Positions 34,953 to 41,657 of a stretch of 64,000 nt of DNA are shown here, in pieces. The translations under genes were made by a program, and so were the position numbers. The notes below the pieces were generated by a model. The model worked only from the letters and a program-made list of their open reading frames with translations, was not told the origin of the DNA and searched no databases. This DNA comes from SIG480 sp045649265 (GTDB taxonomy: Bacteria; Bacillota; Clostridia; Oscillospirales; JAAYXM01). The first letter of the stretch is position 1. The number at the start of each line of letters is the position of its first letter. The stretch lies in assembly GCA_045649265.1 (NCBI GenBank), contig JAZRPO010000059.1:39635-103634 (forward strand), given 5' to 3'.

Positions 34953-37187
34953 TTGTATCATAAATTAAGCGCAGAGGAGACTTTAAGCTCTCTCGATGTA
35001 AACCCAGAAACAGGCCTCTCTTACGAAGAGGCTGCCTTTCGCGGTAAGCAAACTGAAAAGAAATCAAAAAATTCGTCATTCTTCAGGTTCGCCGGAATGG
35101 GGCTTTCCCGTCCCATTGTGTGGCTTCTTGTTGTCGCGGCGCTTATCTCGGCAGTTCTTGACGGGCTTCTTTCTGCAGGTCTTATTCTGGCGATAATTGC
35201 TATAAACGTTATTTTCTCTGCTGAGTGCAAGCGACGCGGGCTGAAAACCATCGAAGGCTCGGTGCACCCGATTGTCACCCATGCCATTGTTCTTCGCGGC
35301 GGTGCAAAAATGCGGATTTCCTCTGATGAGCTCGTTGTTGGAGATATCGTAACTCTCAAACCGGGCCGCATTGTCCCTGCCGATTTGCGCCTCATTTCAG
35401 ATGACGGGCTTGTTGTTGACGAAACCGCCCTCACGGGAGTTGCGGAGGCGGTCAAGGATTCCGCATCAACCGTTTCTGGAGATGTCCCGCCCGAAAGGCG
35501 CATAAACTGTGCTTTCGAGGGAACTGTCGTTCTTCGAGGACGTGGGGACGGCGTTGTCATCTCCACCGGTTTTTCCACCGAGATGAGCCGTATGTCAACC
35601 CCTCTCGATACTCCGGAAAGGGACACTGCTCCCATTTTGTCCCGCATTAAGGCGATTTCACGGAAATTCTCTCTCTCAATAAGCCTTATCTGTGTTTTCA
35701 TTTTTATCGCAGGGCTTTTGTTTGACGAGAGCGTTCTTGAAAGCGCAGCTTCCTGCATTGCTCTTGCAGTTGCAGCTATTCCGGAGGGAATTTATGTCTC
35801 AGCTCTCACAGCGCTTGCGAAAGGCGCGCGCCGACTTTCAAGTTCAGGTTTTTGCTTAAAGAGCATTGAATCGGTTGAAAATCTCGGAGAGGTTTCCGCA
35901 TATATAACAGATATCCCAAAGCTCGGAGTCAGCGCGACATACACAAACGGCAGGCGAAAAGCCCCTCACGAGGAGGACAGCTCGCCTTTCATTGACGGGC
36001 TGCTTTTGTGTGAGCTTGAAAATTCATCGCTTTCGGCATATGCTTCCCACCGCTGCGATGCTGATGAAATCCGCGCATCATTCCCAAAGATAGGGGAGCT
36101 TTTCGGTGAGGTTTCCACAACGCTTCACAAGGCCGGAAAAACCACCATTTCCTATACCGGCGGTGATGCACCGGAAATTCTTGACCGCTCAGTTCTCATC
36201 TGGGAATTCGGAAAAATCCGCACTCTCACGGAAAGCGACCGCGACGAAATCCGCGCCTGCATCTCTGCCTTTGAAGCCGAGGGCTTATCTTCAACAGCTA
36301 TCGGGATGCGCTCGGGAGATACTCTCCCCTGCGATACTGACCTCGTTTTTCTCGGGATTGCCGCAACAAGCGCAAAAAGCGATGTAGCCACTACCCCTGA
36401 TACTCAGGCGCTTGCAAGGCTTGGCATCCCTGTTTATCTTCTCACCACAGAGGATGCAAACCGAGCGCGGCTTGGTGCAGAAGCTCTTTCAATCCCGGCA
36501 GAAAATATTCTCTGTGGCAGAGATGTCCAGAGAATGGGTGAAGCATCTCTTCACAGAGCGCTTTCTGACACCTTTGTTTTTGCAGGGCTTTTACCTAAGG
36601 ACAAGGTTCGGATTGTTCATGCGCTCAAAAGCCTTGGGAAATCCATCTGTGCTCTCGGAAGTGGGCTTTCGGATATAGCACTTCTTGAAAGCGCGGATGT
36701 CGGGCTTTCAGATATTCGTGCCGAGGATGCGGCAAAAGACGCATCTGACGTTCTCTATAACGAACAGGCGGGGGCTGACCGCGCAATTGTTCTCGGGCGG
36801 CTTACACGTGAAAATATTTCGCGTGCGGTTACGTACCTCTTCGCAGCGAATCTTGCAGAGGTTATTTGTGTTGGTCTCTCGGTGATTTCGGGCTTCGGCT
36901 ATCCCATGACGCCCTTCCAGATTCTTTTTGTGAATATAATTACAGATATCTTTCCTGCCATGCTTCTTGCAAACTCGTCATCTGCAAGAAATGGTTATAA
37001 CAAGAGAACCTTATACACGCTCGGCGCACTCTTTGGTTTTCTTGCTACAGCAGCATATATTTCGCTGTCGTTCGTCCCACTTCTTCGCGAGTGGGCCGAC
37101 GAAACATGTGCTTTGCTTCTCATAGTTTTTGAGCTTATCCTTGTAATTCCCGCAAACTTTTTGGGGAGGAAGAAAAGTGCCAAGTGA
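34953..37187 (+). CDS. degenerate P-type ATPase homologue (probable pseudoenzyme)
   Basis: 744 aa, TTG start with GGAG nearby. The P2-type architecture is complete: N-terminal cytoplasmic part, membrane pair (about 54-90), A domain, membrane pair with PEGI at 277-280, P/N domain, membrane pair with LFVNIITDIFPA (658-669), then one more hydrophobic pair (about 688-735), so about 8 helices not 10. Catalytic motifs are lost: DKTGTLT reads D320IPKLGV, TGES reads TGVA (161-164), the TGD loop reads TTED, GDGVND reads GSGLSD (569-574) and DPPR is absent. Only D320, K551 and D574 remain. The frame is intact and shows no decay, so it is probably selected for a non-pumping role. The stop lies inside the CYTH gene (11-nt overlap). 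Confidence 0.85.
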   Translation: MYHKLSAEETLSSLDVNPETGLSYEEAAFRGKQTEKKSKNSSFFRFAGMGLSRPIVWLLVVAALISAVLDGLLSAGLILAIIAINVIFSAECKRRGLKTIEGSVHPIVTHAIVLRGGAKMRISSDELVVGDIVTLKPGRIVPADLRLISDDGLVVDETALTGVAEAVKDSASTVSGDVPPERRINCAFEGTVVLRGRGDGVVISTGFSTEMSRMSTPLDTPERDTAPILSRIKAISRKFSLSISLICVFIFIAGLLFDESVLESAASCIALAVAAIPEGIYVSALTALAKGARRLSSSGFCLKSIESVENLGEVSAYITDIPKLGVSATYTNGRRKAPHEEDSSPFIDGLLLCELENSSLSAYASHRCDADEIRASFPKIGELFGEVSTTLHKAGKTTISYTGGDAPEILDRSVLIWEFGKIRTLTESDRDEIRACISAFEAEGLSSTAIGMRSGDTLPCDTDLVFLGIAATSAKSDVATTPDTQALARLGIPVYLLTTEDANRARLGAEALSIPAENILCGRDVQRMGEASLHRALSDTFVFAGLLPKDKVRIVHALKSLGKSICALGSGLSDIALLESADVGLSDIRAEDAAKDASDVLYNEQAGADRAIVLGRLTRENISRAVTYLFAANLAEVICVGLSVISGFGYPMTPFQILFVNIITDIFPAMLLANSSSARNGYNKRTLYTLGALFGFLATAAYISLSFVPLLREWADETCALLLIVFELILVIPANFLGRKKSAK

Positions 37188-37761
37188 AATTGAACTAAAA
37201 TATGCCCCGCCTGTCGGATTTTCCGCAGATGCTCTTTTCTCGCTTCCTGAAATCGCACCTTTTTGCGGAAAGGTTTCCGAGATAGAAATGAAAACCGAAT
37301 ACCTCGACACTCCCGACTTCGCTGCGGCAAAATGCGGAATCACCCTGCGCCGCCGTTTTGAAAACGGAGAAAGCGTGATTTACGCAAAATGTCGCCGTCA
37401 TTCCTCAAACGAATTTTCCGTCAGAGGAGAATGGCGAGTTGTTTCGCGCGACATTTCAAATGCTGCAAGGCTTTGTGAAGCGGCAGGCGCCCCAACAGAT
37501 GTTCTTTCGGGTGTTGCGCTCGTGGTTGTTGGCAGGGTCTCTTTTCTGCGAAAAGAAGCTCTTGTGACACTTCCCGACGAACTTTCGTTTTTGTTGTCCT
37601 TTGACGAGGGCTTCTTTGGTGAGGAGGTTCCTTTTTCCGAAATTGAGCTTGAGCTTCAAAGCGGTGATGCTGATGAGCTTTTGCGGTTTGGGCGCGAGCT
37701 TTCGAAAAAATATTTTTTCTCACCTGAAACCCGCTCAAAATATGCAAGGAGCCTGATTTAA
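37177..37761 (+). CDS. CYTH domain protein (triphosphate tunnel metalloenzyme fold)
   Basis: 194 aa, GTG start. The defining ExExK motif is E4-I-E-L-K8; further basic residues (TLRRRF, AKCRR) and a late acidic strand (SEIELEL) match the CYTH tunnel that binds triphosphate groups. Known relatives hydrolyse inorganic or thiamine triphosphate or make cAMP; which applies here is unknown. It overlaps the P-type ATPase homologue by 11 nt and probably depends on its translation. The next gene is separated by a promoter and leader. Confidence 0.85.
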   Translation: MPSEIELKYAPPVGFSADALFSLPEIAPFCGKVSEIEMKTEYLDTPDFAAAKCGITLRRRFENGESVIYAKCRRHSSNEFSVRGEWRVVSRDISNAARLCEAAGAPTDVLSGVALVVVGRVSFLRKEALVTLPDELSFLLSFDEGFFGEEVPFSEIELELQSGDADELLRFGRELSKKYFFSPETRSKYARSLI

Positions 37762-37796
37762 TAATTTTTTTATCCTTTTGTGTTTGTCGAATTTGC

Positions 37797-37825
37797 TTGA
37801 CAAACGTCGATGATTAAAATATAAT
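37797..37825 (+). promoter_or_regulatory. uraA promoter
   Basis: Consensus TTGACA (37797-37802), 17-nt spacer, TATAAT (37820-37825). Confidence 0.88.
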
Positions 37826-37827
37826 AT

Positions 37828-37897
37828 TTGAAACGAACGACCTTTAAAAACGGTACCGCGATACCGACAAGGGCTCAGTTTCAAGTGTGACAAGCAA
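37828..37897 (+). promoter_or_regulatory. structured leader of uraA, candidate riboswitch or attenuator
   Basis: About 70 nt that fold into a closing stem TTGAAAC/GTTTCAA (37828-37834 with 37878-37884), an inner hairpin CGGTA/TACCG and a CCTT/AAGG pairing. CGACAAGG (37865-37872) can instead pair with CCTTGCCG (37900-37907), which forms the left arm of the following terminator. That is a two-state design. No match to the purine, PyrR-loop or THF patterns I know. Confidence 0.55.
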
Positions 37898-37932
37898 CGC
37901 CTTGCCGGAAATTTCGGGTGAGGCGTTTTTTC
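37898..37932 (+). terminator. terminator in the uraA leader
   Basis: Arms 37898-37906 and 37917-37925 form about nine pairs including G-U, followed by six T. It lies 35 nt before the uraA start codon, so it must be conditional. Confidence 0.75.
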
Positions 37933-37966
37933 GTTCAAAATTTAAATAACAGAGGAGACAGACAGT

Positions 37967-39340
37967 ATGAAAATGATTTTCGACGTAGAGTCAAAGCCCA
38001 AGTTTGGCCAGCTCATCATCTTCGCTATTCAGCAGATGCTCGCTATTATGGCCGCAACAATCGCAGTTCCGATGATTATCGGAAACGGAATGTCCACAGC
38101 AGCTGCAATGTTCGGTGCAGGTGTCGGTACAATCGTTTATCTTCTTTTTACAAAGTTTAAGAGCCCGGTTTTCCTCGGCTCATCATTTGCCTTCATCGGC
38201 CCGATGCTTGCAGCTTTTGCCGGCGGCGTTTCCATGGCGCTCGGTTATCTGGGCCTCATCGTCGGTGCTATTATGGCTGGGCTTGTTTATGTTATCCTCG
38301 CAATCGTCATCAAGCTCGTTGGTGTTAACTGGATCAACAAACTTATGCCGCCGGTTGTTATCGGTCCGACAGTTGCCCTCATCGGCCTCTCTCTTGCAAG
38401 CGCTGCTATCAACGACGTTTTTTCTTACGGCGCACAGGATGCAAACGGCTCATTCATTATGACAAGTGGCATATGGGCTTCTCTCATCTGTGCACTCGTA
38501 ACTTTCGCAGTTGTTACAATCTGCTCTGTTTACGGCAAGAAGATGGCCCGCCTTATTCCGTTCATCATCGGTATCCTCGCAGGTTATGCAGTGGCCGCTA
38601 TTTTTACAATCATCGGTAACGTCTATTCCATCGATGCCATAAAGCTTATCGATTTCTCCCTTTTCGGGAGCTATATGCTTTCAGACGGCGGCGTTTCTCT
38701 CAATACCTTCTTAAGCCTTCCGGAATTCACATTCCTCACAGCTCTTAACGGCGTTGCAGAGTTTAACGTTCAGTATCTTGCAACTCTATTCGTTGCATAT
38801 GTTCCTGTTGCGTTCGTTGTTTTTGCTGAGCACATCGCGGACCACAAGAACCTCTCATCCATCATCGAGCGTGACCTTCTCGCAGATCCGGGTCTCTCAA
38901 GAACCCTCCTTGGTGACGGCATTGGCTCCATGTCGGGCGCATTCTTCGGCGGATGCCCGAACACTACATACGGCGAGAGCGTCGGTTGTGTTGCTATCAC
39001 AAAGAACGCATCTGTTATCACAATTCTTGTAGCTGCTATCGGATGCATCCTCATTTCCTTTGTCACCCCGCTGGTTGCATTTGTTGACTCCATTCCCGGA
39101 TGCGTAATGGGTGGCGTCTGCATCACTCTTTACGGCTTCATCGCAGTATCGGGCCTCAAGATGATTCAGAAGGTTGACCTTGAGGACAATGCAAACCTCT
39201 TTACGGTTGCAGCTATCCTCATTCCGGGTATCGGCGGTATGGCTATTGCTATCGGTCAGGTTACAATCACCACCATCGCTTGCGCTCTTATCCTTGGCAT
39301 CCTCACAAACACAATGCTTTCCCGCAAGAAGGCTGAGTAA
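37967..39340 (+). CDS. uraA: uracil permease (NCS2 family)
   Basis: 457-aa integral membrane nucleobase:proton symporter with about 14 membrane segments. The NCS2 signature GGCPNTTYGESVG (about residues 325-337) and VVFAEHIADHKNL hold the substrate glutamates of UraA-type uracil carriers. GAGGAG precedes the ATG. A conditional terminator in the leader suggests control by a pyrimidine signal. It ends at a bidirectional terminator. Confidence 0.92.
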   Translation: MKMIFDVESKPKFGQLIIFAIQQMLAIMAATIAVPMIIGNGMSTAAAMFGAGVGTIVYLLFTKFKSPVFLGSSFAFIGPMLAAFAGGVSMALGYLGLIVGAIMAGLVYVILAIVIKLVGVNWINKLMPPVVIGPTVALIGLSLASAAINDVFSYGAQDANGSFIMTSGIWASLICALVTFAVVTICSVYGKKMARLIPFIIGILAGYAVAAIFTIIGNVYSIDAIKLIDFSLFGSYMLSDGGVSLNTFLSLPEFTFLTALNGVAEFNVQYLATLFVAYVPVAFVVFAEHIADHKNLSSIIERDLLADPGLSRTLLGDGIGSMSGAFFGGCPNTTYGESVGCVAITKNASVITILVAAIGCILISFVTPLVAFVDSIPGCVMGGVCITLYGFIAVSGLKMIQKVDLEDNANLFTVAAILIPGIGGMAIAIGQVTITTIACALILGILTNTMLSRKKAE

Positions 39341-39351
39341 TTTAAACTTGA

Positions 39352-39386
39352 AAAAAGGAGTAACTCCGCTGGAGTTACTCCTTTTT
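39352..39386. terminator. bidirectional terminator between uraA and GNAT gene
   Basis: Perfect 16-bp arms (39352-39367, 39371-39386) around a GCT loop with A and T runs at the base. Confidence 0.93.
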
Positions 39387-39389
39387 GTT

Positions 39390-39854
39390 TTACAGTATTT
39401 TTTCCATATGAACTTTCTGCGGGCTCATCCCCATTGCTTCGTAAAACTTCTGCGCTTTCGGGTTGCAGCTCCATACATTTAATGTTACGTTGTAACAACC
39501 CGACTCTTTCGCAAGGGCAACGGCTGCATCATAAAGCTCTTTTCCGATATGTTTTCCCCGAAGAGCTTCATCAACGCACAAATCGTCTATATACAAGGTT
39601 TTTACATCGGTGAGAACAGGATTTTTCTCGTGCTGCTCCAAAATGCAGAAGCAATAGCCCATTACATTGTCCTCCTCGTCAACAGAAACGAGTATCGGGC
39701 GGGTTTCATCTGTGAGAAGCTGTTTAAGCTCTTCATGGTTATACTTTCTTCCGATTTTGAATATATCAGGGCGGCCTTTATGGTGAACAAGGTCAACCTG
39801 AGAAAGCAAATCTAAAATCTTCGGAATATCTTTTTCCTTTCCATAGCGTATCAT
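39390..39854 (-). CDS. GNAT family N-acetyltransferase
   Basis: 154-aa single-domain acetyltransferase. The acetyl-CoA loop is RGKHIGKEL within LRGKHIGKELYDAAVALAKE, preceded by the IDDLCVDE strand and followed by NPKAQKFYEAMG. Start 39854 has a G5 site 8 nt ahead; ATG 39860 is too close. The acceptor substrate cannot be predicted. It stands alone between a shared terminator and an AT-rich intergenic region. Confidence 0.88.
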   Translation of the reverse strand: MIRYGKEKDIPKILDLLSQVDLVHHKGRPDIFKIGRKYNHEELKQLLTDETRPILVSVDEEDNVMGYCFCILEQHEKNPVLTDVKTLYIDDLCVDEALRGKHIGKELYDAAVALAKESGCYNVTLNVWSCNPKAQKFYEAMGMSPQKVHMEKIL

Positions 39855-39918
39855 TTGCATAGCCCCCTTGCTTATATATTATCATATTTTTTAAATCAAA
39901 TCAAATACGGTGCTCTTT

Positions 39919-39951
39919 AAAAAATTTTTCCAATTTTTGGGAAAATTTTTT
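39919..39951. repeat. AT-rich hairpin upstream of the GNAT gene
   Basis: AAAAAATTTTTCC (39919-39931) pairs with GGGAAAATTTTTT (39939-39951), one G-U. It lies about 65 nt from the GNAT start and 33 nt from the RNA promoter at 39984. It may separate the two units; nothing else is seen between 39861 and 39983. Confidence 0.5.
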
Positions 39952-39983
39952 AAAAACCTCTTCCATTTTCCGACACTATGTGA

Positions 39984-39989
39984 TATACT
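39984..39989 (+). promoter_or_regulatory. extended -10 promoter of the structured RNA
   Basis: TGATATACT: TATACT with a TG dinucleotide one base before. The -35 is poor. The first long stem of the RNA begins 7 nt later, as expected for a transcription start. Confidence 0.6.
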
Positions 39990-39995
39990 ATGTTT

Positions 39996-40156
39996 GCCAA
40001 ACAAATTTAACATTGAACGCTAAATGGCCTACATTTTTCATCTGGCAAAAATGCAGGCTCCTTATGCAGGCTGTTTAGCTTTGTTAATTTGTTTGGCGAC
40101 AATTGGAGCTCTGCGTTTTTCGGCGCATCGGCTTCGGTTGGTGCGCTTTTTTATTT
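39996..40156 (+). ncRNA. unassigned structured RNA with its own terminator
   Basis: A closing stem GCCAAACAAATTTAACA / TGTTAATTTGTTTGGC (39996-40012 with 40082-40097, one bulged base) encloses a second stem GCTAAA..GGCCT / AGGCT..TTTAGC and an inner hairpin CATTTTT/AAAAATG. After a linker comes a terminator with a UUCG tetraloop (40123-40156). A promoter precedes it and no convincing ORF lies inside. Size of about 160 nt and housekeeping-like build would suit a 6S-like or other regulatory RNA, but I cannot match a known family. Confidence 0.65.
40123..40156 (+). terminator. terminator of the structured RNA
   Basis: Ten-pair stem GCGCATCGGC / GTTGGTGCGC closed by TTCG and followed by TTTTTTATTT. 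Confidence 0.9.
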
Positions 40157-40213
40157 GCGCACTTTTGAAGCAGTTGTGGGGATACATTTTCAGAGAAAGA
40201 GAGGTAGAAACCG

Positions 40214-40345
40214 TTGCCTGACTACGAAAAAATGTATTTCGAGCTGTTTAATGGAGTGACCGACATAATCGAAGAACTTAAAGTTCTCCAGCAGAAAGCA
40301 GAGGAGCTGTATGTCGAGAGTGCCTGTGAAGATGTGGAAAAATGA
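40214..40345 (+). CDS. conserved-looking 43-residue protein
   Basis: TTG start with GAGGT 8 nt ahead, ending in TGA at 40345. The translated peptide MPDYEKMYFELFNGVTDIIE continues as a charged amphipathic helix (EELKVLQQKAEELY) and ends in acidic residues. Proteins with this opening occur widely in Clostridia, from memory, but have no assigned function. It begins 58 nt after the terminator of the upstream RNA and ends just before a shared terminator with dnaJ, so it is a separate unit or is fed by readthrough. Soluble, no membrane segment. Confidence 0.7.
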   Translation: MPDYEKMYFELFNGVTDIIEELKVLQQKAEELYVESACEDVEK

Positions 40346-40349
40346 GAAG

Positions 40350-40390
40350 GCCCCCGATGGAGATTTAATTTCCTTCGGGGGCTCTTCTTA
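40350..40390. terminator. bidirectional terminator after dnaJ and the small ORF
   Basis: GCCCCCGA (40350-40357) pairs with TCGGGGGC (40375-40382), with an inner GGA/TCC extension; T-rich DNA follows on both strands. Confidence 0.85.
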
Positions 40391-41527
40391 TTTCTTCTTC
40401 AGTTTTTCAAAAAAGCTCTTGCGCTCGGTATATGCGTTCTCCCCGACCGACTTTGCAAATTCTGCAAGAAGGTCCTTCTGCTTCTGGTTAAGATTCTTCG
40501 GAACCTCAACATTCACGCGCACGAGCTGGTCGCCGCGGCGCGAAGAGTTGAGCACGGGGACACCCTTTCCGCGAAGCCGGAACACTGTTCCTGTCTGTGT
40601 GCCCTCAGGGACAGTGTATTTGACCTTTCCGTCAAGAGTGGGGACTTCTATTTCCGCCCCGAGAACTGCCTGAGAGAACGTAATCGGAACTTCACAGTGA
40701 ATCGTCGTGCCATCACGCATAAGAATATGATGCGGGCGGACAGATACCGTAATGAGAACATCGCCTGCCGGGCCTCCGTTTGAACCGGCATTTCCCTCTC
40801 CGCGAAGAGAGATTGTCTGACCGTCGTCAATTCCTGCGGGAACGTTTACCGAAAGCTTCTTTGATATTCTTTCTCTTCCGCTGCCGCCGCAGTGCTTACA
40901 CGGAGTTTTTATAATCTTACCGCTACCGTTGCAGGTCGGGCACACTCCCGAGCTGGAAATAACTCCGAGCGGAGTTCTGCGAGTGGTCTTTATAGTTCCC
41001 GTCCCGTGGCAAGCCGAACAGGTCTCAGCGTTTGTCCCTGCCTCTGCCCCGCTGCCTGCGCATTTTGAACACTTATCTGTTTTTGTTACGTTAATTTCCT
41101 TTGTGCAACCGAAGGCCGCTTCCTCAAAGGACAAAACGAGCTTTACACGAAGGCTCTCGCCGCGTGTAGGTGCGTTGCGTCTGGATGCTCCGCCTCCAAA
41201 TCCGCCGCCGAAGAAAGAACCGAAGATATCGCCGATGTCAAAATCCTCAAATCCGAAGCCTCCGCCGTATCCTCCATAGCCGCCCGCTCCGAAGTTCGGA
41301 TCAACTCCTGCATGGCCGAACTGGTCATACTTCTGCCTTTTTGATGCATCGGAAAGAACTTCATAGGCTTCGTTTACTTCCTTGAATTTTTCTTCTGCTT
41401 CTTTGTTGTCTTTATTAAAGTCGGGGTGATATTTTTTTGCCAGCTTGCGGTATGCAGACTTAAGCTCGGCATCCGTAGCGGTTTTGGCAACGCCCAGGAC
41501 TTCATAATAATCTCTTTTATCTGCCAT
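40388..41527 (-). CDS. dnaJ: chaperone DnaJ
   Basis: Hsp40 co-chaperone of DnaK, 379 aa. J domain with HPD (KKYHPDFN), a Gly/Phe-rich linker (about 75-120), four zinc motifs (CSKCAGSG, CSACHGTG, CPTCNGSG, CKHCGGSG) and two beta C-terminal domains. Last gene of hrcA-grpE-dnaK-dnaJ. A 130-nt spacer with two hairpins separates it from dnaK. Confidence 0.97.
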   Translation of the reverse strand: MADKRDYYEVLGVAKTATDAELKSAYRKLAKKYHPDFNKDNKEAEEKFKEVNEAYEVLSDASKRQKYDQFGHAGVDPNFGAGGYGGYGGGFGFEDFDIGDIFGSFFGGGFGGGASRRNAPTRGESLRVKLVLSFEEAAFGCTKEINVTKTDKCSKCAGSGAEAGTNAETCSACHGTGTIKTTRRTPLGVISSSGVCPTCNGSGKIIKTPCKHCGGSGRERISKKLSVNVPAGIDDGQTISLRGEGNAGSNGGPAGDVLITVSVRPHHILMRDGTTIHCEVPITFSQAVLGAEIEVPTLDGKVKYTVPEGTQTGTVFRLRGKGVPVLNSSRRGDQLVRVNVEVPKNLNQKQKDLLAEFAKSVGENAYTERKSFFEKLKKK

Positions 41528-41556
41528 ATTTTCATCTCCATAAAAAACAAAATGCT

Positions 41557-41611
41557 AAATGCAAAATGCATAATGCGAAACAGGCCGTTTTGCACTATGC
41601 ATTTTGCACTT
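41557..41611. repeat. palindromic repeat in the dnaK-dnaJ spacer
   Basis: About 25-nt arms (41557-41581, 41587-41611) built from ATGCAAAATGCAT-like units form a long hairpin. It looks like the short interspersed 'aaaatgcataatgc' repeats seen in some Clostridia. In the dnaK mRNA it would lie just upstream of the dnaJ ribosome site. Confidence 0.65.
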
Positions 41612-41615
41612 GTGC

Positions 41616-41645
41616 GGCGGCGAAGGTGTTTTTGCCTTCGCCGCC
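41616..41645. repeat. GC-rich hairpin downstream of dnaK
   Basis: Perfect 11-bp stem GGCGGCGAAGG/CCTTCGCCGCC with an 8-nt loop, 13 nt after the dnaK stop on the minus strand. No T run follows, so it probably stabilises or processes the dnaK 3' end and does not terminate. Confidence 0.75.
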
Positions 41646-41657
41646 ATATGCAAAGCA

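Noticed and set aside
37851..37860. GGTACCGCG in the uraA leader, resembling the T-box antiterminator core
   Set aside because: The surrounding T-box elements (stem I, specifier loop, discriminator pairing) are absent and the leader is only about 100 nt; the downstream gene is a nucleobase carrier.
37828..37932. Purine riboswitch upstream of the permease
   Set aside because: The conserved loop and junction bases of the purine aptamer are not present.
39996..40156. RNase P RNA or tmRNA at this position
   Set aside because: Too short, and the GAGGAAAGTCC-type P RNA core or tmRNA tag/acceptor pairing is not present.
40024..40221. 65-aa ORF across the structured RNA
   Set aside because: It runs through two RNA stems and the terminator; its start has no ribosome site. 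The RNA reading explains the region better.
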